Source: Mesostigma viride (taxonomy: Eukaryota; Streptophyta; Mesostigmatophyceae; Mesostigmatales; Mesostigmataceae). From it: a stretch of DNA of 64,000 bases. This document shows positions 46,209 through 55,603 of this stretch, one piece after another. Both the position numbers and the translations under genes were made by a program. The notes under the pieces are model-generated. The model did no database searches. It saw only the letters and a list, made by a program, of their open reading frames with translations, and was not told the DNA's origin. Each line of letters opens with the position of its first letter. Positions within the stretch are counted from its first letter, which is position 1. Where the stretch lies: the NCBI GenBank assembly GCA_009746045.1, contig RPFO01000065.1:8184741-8248740 (forward strand). Direction: 5' to 3'.

Positions 46209-48008
46209 CAATTTTTAGTAGCTACCATCCACGTTGCGGCAAAAGATACCATTTTTTTGTTTCGGCAATAATGAAGATTTCTTGCAAACTATCGTCTATG
46301 CAGGAGGTAGCACGTCCGATGTTATAATCGGCAGGTAGCATGCAAACGTCGAAACGATATGAAGGGAAAAAAGCATCAAACAGGAGCACCGATTAGAAAC
46401 GCAGCAATGCGTATGTGCACATCTACACATTAACCTAACCCAGACCAACAGGCATAGCAAACCTGGAAGGGACCCAGAAACGCCAGCACACATGATCGAC
46501 AATGTGCGAGACCAAGAAACGCTCCTGGCAACAGACTTAAAGGATGGATGCCAGTGTGGATTAGGATCGGCTAAGCTGACTCTCCGAGATGCCTGCAGGT
46601 TTAGCTAGCAACGAAAGAGGAAGCAGATTTTTTATCACTCTTGCTGCTAACCATTAGAGTTCTCTGGATCGGCCAGCGGAACCATGTTGTCGCCAGTGGC
46701 TAATGCATGTTCGTCGGTCGTGCATAGCGTTTGTTTAGTTTGCCGGTTTTTTGATAGAACATTTTAGTTCAGCCTACCATCCAGATGCGGAAAGCATCAC
46801 TCTTTTTTTCGTTGTGCGGCTAAAGGCAGGACAGATTCAAACTTCCGGCACCAGGCAGGTATCAACGTAGGATTTTATAATCCAGCAGGTAGCATGCAAA
46901 CGTCGAAACGATATGGCAGCTCGTATCAGCTATGGGGTCTCTCTGCGGCTGCGCTTCTTTTTCGATGGGCGATGGGACGGTCGCAATTCGCAAACGGACG
47001 CGGCGTCACAGGGCTGAACGGTATTGAAAAAATTGGAAACGTGGCATCCTCGTTCCTCCCCACGGAACTGAAAACTGGAAGCGCGGCGCTGGTGCAAAAG
47101 CTCGATCCCATCTTTTGGAACCAAGCTAGCGGATTGGACGACATCCAATATGCCGTCACCCGTGCTTGTGGCCGCAGGTATAAAAAGAGACGACCTCCAG
47201 CCCATTTACCTGGGAACATTCGGATGTTTGGCTGACATCGTTACCATGCGTCAATGTACAATGAGGTTCTGGGTTCGATTCCTGGTGTGGTCATGGAAAT
47301 AAATTTTTTTCTGCACATCTACTGAAATCAGTCATAGCACCAAACAATCACGCTGCAGCGAGACGCTATAGCCCTGGAGCCGCTGATAAACCTGACATCC
47401 GGTACGTCTTACTATCATAGATTGCCGAACTATATAATAATAATAGTCTATACCACTTTTTCTTGTAAATGATTTACTAAATAATGATTCTATATACTTT
47501 AACATACCATATTATTAAAGTATGTGGAATTTAACCATGCTATTCACAATATATTATAAAATCTTTTGCAAAATATACTGTAATTAGTATATATATTTTC
47601 TGATAAACAATTTTATCAATGCTACTGTGTTATTTTTGTTATTCTCGCCATGCAGGTATCTGAGTGTTCTGGGAGAACTAATAAGAGAATGAGCCGCGAA
47701 GGTGAGGAAAACCTGAAATCTTTTCGTCCTTATTGGGGTCTCTCTGCAGCTAGACCATTTATAACCACAAGCAATAGCTTAAATTCAAGGGTCTCGCTGC
47801 AGCTAGACCCTCTTTATGGTTGCTATAAAATTAATGAATCAGAAGTCTGTGATTTAACAATCGCACGCCGCAATGAAGGGTCTAGCTGCAGCGAGACCCC
47901 AATCTTGGTCGGGGTATGCTAAGTTCACCACATCAGGTAATCTTTTCGTCTAACGGAAAAAGCCCCTCTAAGGGTCTAGCTGCAGCTAGACCCCAATCGT
48001 GGTAAAAA
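46209..48008. other. Noncoding spacer with direct repeats and palindromes
   Basis: Two diverged direct copies of a roughly 150-bp block (about 46210-46358 and 46762-46914) share CTACCATCCA, GCAGGTAGCATGCAAACGTC and GAAACGATATG. Palindromes or halves lie at 46931-46953, 47349-47368, 47735-47756, 47788-47811, 47877-47900 and 47971-47994, the last four just before the transposase start. A GTATAAAAAG string near 47178 and a GGTTCGATTCC B-box-like string near 47270 are present, but no tRNA fold was found. Confidence 0.65.
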
Positions 48009-51000
48009 ATGATACACTTTCGAACTTTGTCTGTAATTGTCGCTTTTCCCAACGATACTCGATTTGCATGGATTTCGTTGTGCCGGTCGTCATGGCATGC
48101 AGCACGCGAACGGGTGGGAGTTTTCGCCCTTGCGTCCGGTCGTCCAGGATTCAGTGCAATTAAGTTGAACACCGGGACGAAGCAGTCAACTGGCGCAAAA
48201 AGGGTTTTCGGAGATGAGAACCAGAATCCAGCGCAGCCTGAAGCCAAGGAAGTCAAGCGGCCGGGAGAATACTCGAAATCAAAGAGGGTTATTGGGGAAT
48301 ATTTCGCTGACCAGGCGTTTGAAGCGGCTCAGGCGATGACAAAACCCGAGGGGCGGGGGCCGGCTTTCGACCAGATGATTGCTGGCTTTAACTCTAGGGC
48401 CGCTGAACTAGGTCACGGGAAGTATCATGAGGAGGCGAAAAAGCTTTACAATCAGGAGCGGATGGCAGAACTGAACAGGTTCTGGGTGGCTCGGATTAAC
48501 GGCTTTTTTGATGGTCTGACCAAAAGCGACGCAGACAGAGACGTCAGGATGGTGCTGATGTCCACGCTTTACTGTGGTGACGACTTGGAGAAGGAGTTTT
48601 CGGCCGCGGAGTTGGAGAACCTGACGGGGATGGACGCCAAGAAGATTCGCGGAATTCGCGCGATACGAAGGCAGCAGAAGTTGGACTACCTCAGACACGC
48701 GCAGGCTCGCAAGGGGCGCCCTTTGCCGCAATTCGTGATTGACGCGATAGTGGACGCGTGGATGCACGATGATGAGTCGCGCGCCTCCTCCCAGATGAAG
48801 GATGTCAAGCGCACTTACAGCAGGGAGGGTCGTGGCAATCACGGGGTGCTCGTCGCCGTTGAGGGAGCGCGCTATTACATGACCTCCAAGGAGGACATGT
48901 ACAATCACTTTCTCGAAAAGCATGCGTACTGGAACAAAAGGAGTAACCAGTATGATAAGGACGTGGGCATTCACGTGGGCTACACGACCTTCTGCAAATA
49001 CGCGCCCGATTGCATCAAGGGCAAGTGGAAGGAGAGGAACCTGTGCGCGTGTGAGAAGCACGTCACCATGCAGTCGGCCATGGGGGCGTGGACCAAGCAC
49101 TCCAATGCGAACCACGGCAAGAACTGCAAGTGTGGCGCGGAGTGTGCGGGATGCTCCAAGTACAGAGAGCCGGACGGTACTTGCGGAATGTGGAAAGCCA
49201 TTCACTCGACGGACTGGATCAAGCACTTTCACTGCCCGGTGTCCGCCGAGACTGACGGCAGGGATAACGGGCTGCGTGAAGGGGGCGGAATGGGCGGGGG
49301 GATGGAAGAGGGGGAGGGGGAAGATGAATGGCGGGGACGGGACCTGGAAGACCTCGACATTTCTGAGAGGCTGGTGGAGGACGAAGATGGGGTGCCGAGG
49401 ACGGAGAGGGTTCACCGCATACTGAAGATGGCGTGTGTGGAGGGGTTCTGTCCTGAGGAATCATGCGGCATCCATAATAACTGGGTGCAGTGTGATCGGG
49501 ACAAGAATTCCACGGAGATTCTGAATTGGTTCAAGTTCGAGATGGTGGAGCAGACTGTGACCCGACGGGTGAATGTGAGTTGGTTTCGATTTTATTTCTC
49601 CGTTAATATGTTGTTGACTTTTTTTTTTGTGACCTATAGCTGCAGCGAGACCCTTTGTGAGTTGCAGTTATCTTATCGAAATGCGATTTTATTGCAAATC
49701 GAAACTGTCTGCGGACCTTTGCGAAACAGGGCGAGACCGATGGCAGGGCGGCGAAGAAGGTGAAGCGGCCCGAGCAAGTCCAAATGAGGTCCACCCCAGC
49801 TGAGCTGCGGGACGAGATTCTTAAGATGTGGGACAAGTTCACCGTGCACTGCTTTACGGCCTGGTCGCAGGCGGATACAATCAAGGATCGGGAGAAGAAT
49901 CTGAGAGAGGGGGACGTGCTCGTGCACGGCGACTGGGCCGAGAACTACGAGAACAGCAGCTACGTCCAACTGCAGTCGCAGTACTTCCACAAGCGCAGCC
50001 ACATCCTGATGCCCATGATCGTGCGTTATCGGCTCAACGGCGAGCTGGAAAAGCGCGTCTTCTTTTTCCTGGGGGATTCCAGTATCAAGCGGGGCGAGCG
50101 CGCACTCGTATACGCTCTTCGCAAGATTCTGGAAACCCTGCGGGTAGAAGTAGGGGTAGAGGTGCGAAACCTGTACATGTGCTCGGACAACTGCGCGGTG
50201 CAGTTTAAGTCCAGGTACGTGATTAACCAGATTAACGGTCTGCTCATGGGGGATCCCGACCTGCAGGCCTTTGAGTTCCACTACATGGGGGAGCAGCATG
50301 GGAAGGGGGAGGTGGATGGTCAAGGAGCGAAGTGCAAGTGCGTCTTGAGGGAAATGCAGAGGATTCCCGAAAACCAGCACATACTTGAGACCCACCAGCT
50401 AGTCGCCTACTTGAACCAGAACTGGCAGGGCGGCAAGACATCGAGCAGGGAGTCGGCCCGCGCGCGGGCCGAGAACGTCACTCGCCACTTCTTCCTTTTA
50501 CCCCCGGTACGGAATTGTGTGTTATTTCAGGTTTTAAGACGTCAACTGCCGCTGTTCTATAAAAATTCAAACCCAATAAAGGTATCTCTGCAGAGAGACC
50601 CTATATACTGTCAATGGGTTGCTTTTCTTTTAGGTATGAAATTTCGCTTGTTCTATCGGTATGAAGGGGTCTCTCTGCAGCTATACCCTGTGTCGAATTT
50701 CGATCACTTGATATCTTGTCGTACGTTGTTATTATGATTCGAATGGGGTCTCTCTGCAGCTATACCCTGTGTCGAATTTCGATCACTTAATATCTTGTCG
50801 TACGTTGTTATTATGATTCGAATGGGGTCTCTCTGCAGCTATACCCTGTGTCGAATTTTGATCACTTGATGTCTTGTCGTTATTTTTTTTTTTAAGGGGT
50901 CTCTCTGCAGCTATACCCTGTTTTATTGATTTTTGGTCAATTTTGCTAACTTGAACGGTATTCTTTTTGCCCTAACTATTTGATGACAGGACGTCGAGTC

Positions 51001-51735
51001 CGGCCGACGCGCGGAGGTGAGGAGGTGCCTGGCATCAAGAAGGCGCATTGGTGGCGACTGGACAAGTCCGACCCTGGCCTTTTGATGATTAGGCGCTATT
51101 CCTGCTACTGTCCGCCCTGTTTGGCTGGGCGGTTTGAGGGATGTCTAAGCGAGTGGTCGTTTATCATCGAGTTCAATGATGCAGGAAGCTCGATGAAAAC
51201 TGTCCGTTTGCTGCCACCGAGCCAGCCCAACCCTCCGGTTCGCATGGTGACGCGGGGGGAGCAGCTGAAGGACAAGCGGGAGGCGATGGGCCGGCAGATG
51301 AGACTCCACGACTATGTGGCAGTTCCATCGGACAAGGACACGGATCACGATCCCATCCACCCGTTCTGGTTGGCTGAGGTTGTAAGCGAAGCCGGGCCGA
51401 TCGTGTTAGACGAGAACTTCGAGAGGTGGGTCGAGGGCCGGAACGGACGGGAGAAGGAGCTGTTCCTCGCCGGGAACGGCATTCTTCCCGTTCGGATTTG
51501 GAAGCGGGATAAGCATGACCCCCTGCATTTCACGCTCAACGTTGAGGATTGGCCACCGTCACGCCAGCCCGAGCTTGTGAATTGCTATCTCTGCGTCGCT
51601 CCGGCTCTCCGGCTAGAAGCACGCGTGCGCAGCGACGGAATGTGTGCCGACATCAGGATGAGCAAGGAGCTCGACAAGTGGCTTACTGCGCTGGTGATCA
51701 AGGATGAAGCCCCGGAGGGGCCGGCACCGACTTAA
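48009..51735 (+). CDS. DDE-type transposase of insert 2 (three exons)
   Basis: ATG at 48009. Exon 1 (48009-49574, 522 codons) has an NLS-like KEVKRPGEYSKSKR, then a Cys/His-rich region (CKYAPDCIKG, LCACEKH, CKCGAECAGCSKY, FCPEESCGIHNN) likely to bind zinc. Intron 49575-49729 (GTGAGT to AAACAG) joins in phase 0. Exon 2 (49730-50506) carries the putative catalytic core: Asp in HGDWAENYE (codon 49931), Asp in MCSDNCAVQFKSR (codon 50186, 85 codons on) and GEQHGKGEVDGQG, in which Glu codon 50291 (35 codons further) or Asp codon 50315 could be the third acidic residue. DFAENY / SDG..QFK / HGKG..DG blocks occur, as I recall, in poorly described animal transposase-like proteins. Exon 3 (50990-51735) reads RRYSCYCPPCLAG and ends EAPEGPAPT; its phase is off by one from exon 2, so an indel or a different splice site is involved. 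It presumably cuts and rejoins the GGGTGG ends. Confidence 0.75.
49575..49729 (+). other. Transposase intron 1 with palindrome
   Basis: 155-bp phase-0 intron, GTGAGT to AAACAG. A degenerate palindrome (ATAGCTGCAGCGAGACCCT) sits at 49632-49654. Confidence 0.75.
50507..50989 (+). other. Transposase intron 2 with five palindromes
   Basis: 483-bp intron, donor GTACGG, acceptor GATGACAG. Palindromes at 50580-50602, 50666-50689, 50745-50768, 50824-50847 and 50896-50919. The middle ones lie in an almost exact 79-80-bp tandem triplication (TGTCGAATTTCGATCACTT words), pointing to recent local amplification. Confidence 0.75.
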
Positions 51736-52022
51736 ACAAGAAATTGGGGTCTCGCTGCGGGTAGACGACGCCCTAGTTTCGGCTCGTATTATATCTTTAG
51801 AGTGGGGCTTCAGTAGGGTGTAAAAAGGTGGCCGCATATATTGTATATATTTTTCGAGATCTTTCTGAGGTCAAGTTTAAGGGTAGTTGATAATTTTTTG
51901 CGGCCTTCAATTAACAGTTATTTTTTACTGCAACATAATTTTATGCTGTATATTTAAATAATGATAAGGATTTCGATATTTTTTTGCACAATCTATTCGA
52001 CATTTGTTTCTGCATGTCGAGA
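51736..52022. other. Noncoding 3' flank of the transposase gene
   Basis: Contains one degenerate palindrome (51746-51766) and AT-rich sequence. No gene seen. Confidence 0.6.
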
Positions 52023-52236
52023 ATTTATTGCTCCACCCCCACAAAAAAAATCGTTCCGGAACTGTTCGAAGCGAATAGCACTGACAGGATTCGAACCCGG
52101 GTCCACCTTAATGTTCGGAGTGAGGTAGGCCAGCCATCATGTTCCGCACTCAAATCTGGCTCGGGTCCGATCCCTCCATTGCTCTTCGCTTCGAACAGCT
52201 CCGGAACAAGTTAGGTGTGGGGTTGGAGCAATAAAT
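52023..52236. mobile_element. 214-bp inverted-repeat (MITE-like) element nested in insert 2
   Basis: The outer arms ATTTATTGCTCC and GGAGCAATAAAT pair. Inner arms with GTTCCGGAAC and TGTTCGAAGCGAATAGC pair with their counterparts on the right (two mismatches). The unpaired centre contains GGATTCGAACC, which on the minus strand is an exact pol III B-box/T-loop string. No target duplication was recognised. It could be a nonautonomous transposon or a tRNA-derived repeat. Confidence 0.65.
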
Positions 52237-52556
52237 ACTTATTTGCCGGGCGCAGTTGTCATTCCGCCTAGTACAATTGCGTCACTAGTACAATTTTTGT
52301 CTGGGTACGGTACGAACCAATAACGCAATATTTAGTATCTAATCGCCGCTGCTCTTGCTGAATTTTATCCGGAAGCTGAAAAAGGTGTCCGGTGAAGCGA
52401 ATACTAGTGACTGGTGGTCGTGCCCTTCCATTACTCCTTATCGACAAATTTTGGGTTCTACCTGCAGTTATAACCCTTGCGCGTCTGGCTGTCGGGGTCA
52501 CCAATTTCCTGTCGATTGCAAGCAGCCAACCTTGCCGAAATTTAACACTGTCACAA

Positions 52557-52994
52557 ATGGAGCAGAGCAATATTTTCGGTTCTCAGCATACCTATGTGAT
52601 GGTCGACAAAAATGAGCACGCTGCAAACATCAGAATTGATGTAGAGTTGCTCGGACCTTCTGCACAGTGGGGTGCAGGTGTCATTGCGTTCGGCAATGGC
52701 ATGATCGATCTGGTGCCACCCGATTCAGATTTGAACCCTGCTTACCAATGCGTGCCTGACAATCAGGCGAGAGTGGTGGTGGAGAGCACGGAAATTCCGG
52801 GCTCTCCCAATGTATCAATGATGCGCCTGAGGGCCGAGGCCCAGCAGGAGTTCCTGGCTGCTGCGGAGAACGGCGGGGCCAAGTGGAACACCAAAATGTA
52901 TACAGGCGAGCCTCCCAACTACAGGGGAGACCAGTACCAGGGAGTGTACTCCTTCGGCGATTTTGACATCGACGGATGGGGCACCTTTTTCTAG
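52557..52994 (+). CDS. Small protein of unknown function in insert 2
   Basis: ATG at 52557 gives a 145-residue protein starting MEQSNIFGSQHTYVMVDKNE, with a middle GPSAQWGAGVIAFGNGMIDL and ending FGDFDIDGWGTFF. The frame is open further upstream to 52392, but that stretch is hydrophobic, contains a palindrome (52453-52476) and has weaker coding character, so I prefer the internal ATG. No transmembrane segment or known motif. It lies between the transposase and the right TIR, in the same orientation as the transposase. Confidence 0.5.
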   Translation: MEQSNIFGSQHTYVMVDKNEHAANIRIDVELLGPSAQWGAGVIAFGNGMIDLVPPDSDLNPAYQCVPDNQARVVVESTEIPGSPNVSMMRLRAEAQQEFLAAAENGGAKWNTKMYTGEPPNYRGDQYQGVYSFGDFDIDGWGTFF

Positions 52995-53442
52995 GCGCAA
53001 TGCCTAAGTTGTCAAATACTCCGACAATGTCAAAATTGCGAATGATAAAATTACGGACATGTGCACATATATGTACTGATTCAATAAAAACTTTCGGCAA
53101 TTTTGTTCCCGGCATTGATAATCAATAGCTGCTAGCAAGCCAAGGACTTCAAAAGTGGCAATAGATCGATGTAGGTCGTCGATAAACTTGTCTAGTCGTC
53201 ATATTTCGGTCGCAAAATTCGTGCGTGGCCTGCAGGCATCGGACAAAGTGCACGCAACAGCAGGAGTCGGTTGAGTTCGAAGCACGGCAGACACAAAATT
53301 TCGGCGCAAAGTCCGTCGGGCGAAAAATTCGCTCGGCTGCCAAATTTTCGGCAAGAATTTCGGCGCAATGTCCGGTTTTCGGACGATTGAAATTAGCGTT
53401 TTTTTCTTGCAAAAATCTACCCCATTCCGCGTGGGACCACCC
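52995..53442. other. Right subterminal region and TIR of insert 2
   Basis: Noncoding. It has repeated TTTCGGCG and AAATTTCGGC words around 53290-53370, resembling the left subterminal GCGAATTTGGCGTCCGATCG region, and then the right TIR (53381-53442). Confidence 0.75.
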
Positions 53443-53446
53443 GACA

Positions 53447-53996
53447 AGTATTTAAACAATGCTTGGCAACAGATGTTGGCTACACACACCTTTGTGGCTC
53501 CTGGTGACCTGGTGCTCTTGGAGGCTAATCGTGTGCTACCTGAAAAGGAGCAATGCAGGAAACTGCAACCCTTGTGGAATTGGGACCTTACCCTGTCCTG
53601 GACACCTTCCACTATGGGACTGTAGTTCAAGTCCAGGTGCCTTCCCACTGGAGGCTTAAGACTAATGTGTTTCACCTGGCCCAGCTCAAGCTGTATAAAC
53701 GCAACACCTTGCAGGGACGCCTTTCTGCTCCATTACCATTTGAGCTGGATACTGAGGGGGAGAGGATATATGAAGTGGAGCAGCTGGTGGCTCACAGAGT
53801 CAAAGGAAAGGGTAGGACCAAGCAGCTGCACTGGAAAGGAGAGTTAGAGTCTACTGCCACATGGCTGTGGTTGTCTGACTTGACTCACTGCCATGAGGTG
53901 GTCCAGGAGTATTGCCAAAAGAAGGGGCTCACTCTTCCTTCTTGGTATACTGAGTTGGTGAAAACCACTGCTCCCCTTCCTATATCCCAGGACTAA
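53447..53996 (+). CDS. pol, third part: integrase C-terminus and chromodomain-like tail
   Basis: Continues the integrase after insert 2 with KYLNNAWQQM and PGDLVLLEANRVLP (the usual GDxVLL segment). A one-base break near 53585 links to GPYPVLDTFHYGTVVQVQVP and VFHLAQLKLY (the Hxx-Lxx tail typical of gypsy integrases). The C-terminus has YEVEQLVAHRVKGKG, then LHWKGE, then TWLWLSDLTHCHEVVQEY. This matches the pattern of a chromodomain (YEVE..L..R, W.G, TW...L.....V..Y), which in chromoviruses directs integration to chromatin. Stop at 53994-53996. Confidence 0.88.
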
Positions 53997-54031
53997 CGAA
54001 TGGTTTCTTCGTGCATGCTGTGTGGTCCCAG

Positions 54032-55212
54032 ATGGAGGAGGAGTTCACGTACCCCAACTTGGGCCTGGGCGCCACCACGGAGGAAGGGGTCACGGGTATG
54101 CATCCAGAGACCCCCAACCCCATGAGTTATGTGGAATCCCTGTTTGACTCTATTGTCAGGCGTGACCTTAGGAGGGGTCAGCAGATGGATACCATTAACA
54201 AGCTCTTGCATTCAGTGATCTCCAAGCAGGATAAGCTACAGGAGCTTCTTCAGGGGTTGTCCTTGTCCCAGCCCCAGATGGGGAGTGGTGTTAACATAGC
54301 TCTCAGCTCCAGCAGCACTCCCATCATTCAGATTCCTCGTCATGTGGTACCTGTCAAGAATGTGGTGGCCTATGTGGATCACAGGAAGTGCACGGGACCT
54401 TGTGAGCATTGTGAGACGCTGGCCAAGGCAGTGGCTGCCCTGCAGGGAGGAGGGGGAAGTGAGCCCTGAGGGTTATGTGGAGGAGGTCTTGTCTCAGTTG
54501 CACACCAGCCTGTATGAGATTGGCTCTCCTTTTATGGGCCACCTGTTGCACAGGATGTTTGCCTTGACTCCAGGACCTGAGATTGACATGAGACCTGCAG
54601 AGGGGCAGGATATGTTGACCACCTTGCCTGAGGCTTTGAAAGGAGCCTTCATGCAGTTCCAGCCAGCCAGTGAGCATGGGTGAGGCCTCCTACATGGAGT
54701 TGTTGGAGTTTTCAGTTCAGCAGGGAGACTTTGACTTGGCTCCTTCTTCTTCCAGCTCGGTCAAGGGGTGCTTCCCTTTGGAGACATCCAACCTTTTCTG
54801 CAGCCCAGGGTTGCCTAAGTACACCATGGAGCTCAAGGTTCGTCTGACCCCATTGAGGGCCCCTCAATGGGGTCACGGTGTTGGCAACACGGTGTTGGTG
54901 CCTTTGATAGGTGCTAAGTGGTCAGTGGTCAAGACCTTTCTCCAGTTCTGGTGGGCGTACAGGTCATGGGTGAGCAGGCACAAGACGTCTTCTACTTGGG
55001 TGATGGATCCTGAAAGCCAGTCTGTGGTGCTTCTCTCCTACCCAGGGACATGCCTGCGTTATGTTGCCCAGATGGCAGCAGGGGCTGCAGAGACGTGCAT
55101 GGTGCTGCAGGTCAGCAGGAACTTGCCAGACTTGGTTCACATGGTGGAGCAGTTTCCCTTGTTTGGGACCAAGGGCAAGGATGGCGTGAATGGGGATTGG
55201 TATAGCCTGTGA
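54032..55212 (+). CDS. ORF3 downstream of pol, unknown function (frame-broken)
   Basis: Begins 35 bases after the pol stop at ATG 54032 (MEEEFTYPNLGLGATTEEG). The frame changes twice (about 54450 in a G-run, and about 54665), each a one-base step. Joined in order, the pieces read through AYVDHRKCTGPCEHCETLAK (two CxxC-like pairs), EEVLSQLHTSLYEIG, MGHLLHRMFALTPG, then WGHGVGNTVLVPLIGAKW and YPGTCLRYVAQMAAG, to a stop at 55210-55212, about 390 residues in all. There is no signal peptide or membrane segment, so it does not look like an envelope gene. Its position between pol and the PPT means it would use a spliced or separate transcript. No family recognised. Confidence 0.65.
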
Positions 55213-55591
55213 AGAACAGAGCTGAGCAGGAAGAGGATGGGGAAGGATGAGGGAAGAGCATGGAAGGTGCTTTGGATTGTGGTGTGAGGGGGGATTCCAG
55301 GATGGATGATGGGGGGGGGCTCCAGTCCAGTTCTGATGTTCCAGTCCAGAGTTCCAGGTTCCAGGATGCTGAATGGAAGACCTTGTATTATGAGATGTGT
55401 TTATCTGGATTTATAGTAGATAAGGTAGAGACTTGTCTGCTGTAGAAACCTGTGACTAGATGTTTATGAGATAGGAGGCCCTGTTTCCAGGGATGTAAAA
55501 ACCCATCTGCTTTTCCCAAGAGATGGTGGATTTCTGTTCAATGTTCCTCTGCCTTCAAGAGTTGGCTATTGGACCTGGGAGGTCCAGTTTT
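55213..55591. other. Gypsy 3' untranslated region
   Basis: G-rich on the plus strand, with several repeats of CCAGTCCAGTTC and CCAGGTTCCAGG type near 55320-55370. No gene; it leads to the polypurine tract. Confidence 0.6.
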
Positions 55592-55601
55592 GAGGGGGAG
55601 A
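55592..55601 (+). promoter_or_regulatory. Polypurine tract
   Basis: GAGGGGGAGA lies two bases before the 3' LTR, the usual position for priming plus-strand DNA synthesis. Confidence 0.85.
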
Positions 55602-55603
55602 TA

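Larger units (their letters stand above)
33745..53442. mobile_element. Insert 2: 19.7-kb TIR DNA transposon with DDE-type transposase
   Basis: The termini begin GGGTGGTCCCACGCGGAATG and are identical for 24 bp. After a short gap they share GCAAGAAAAAAACGCTA and TTTCAATCGTCCGA (outer 62-72 bp at each end). A 4-bp GACA duplication flanks them. Contents from left to right: a multi-exon minus-strand gene (34039-42482), a palindrome array (42606-43071), a 3.1-kb satellite (43080-46208), a noncoding spacer, a plus-strand spliced transposase gene (48009-51735), a nested inverted-repeat element (52023-52236) and a small plus-strand gene (52557-52994). About 25 copies of one palindrome occur only inside this element. 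The superfamily is not recognised. The length and intron-bearing genes are unusual for cut-and-paste elements. Confidence 0.9.

Noticed and set aside
47263-47295. GGTTCGATTCC string as a possible tRNA gene
   Set aside because: The T-arm can be drawn with wobble pairs, but no 5' acceptor strand, D-arm or anticodon arm could be placed upstream. Similar strings near 8274 and 52088 also lack a full cloverleaf.
54032-55212. ORF3 as an envelope gene
   Set aside because: No signal peptide, furin-type site or transmembrane segment is visible in any of the three frame pieces.
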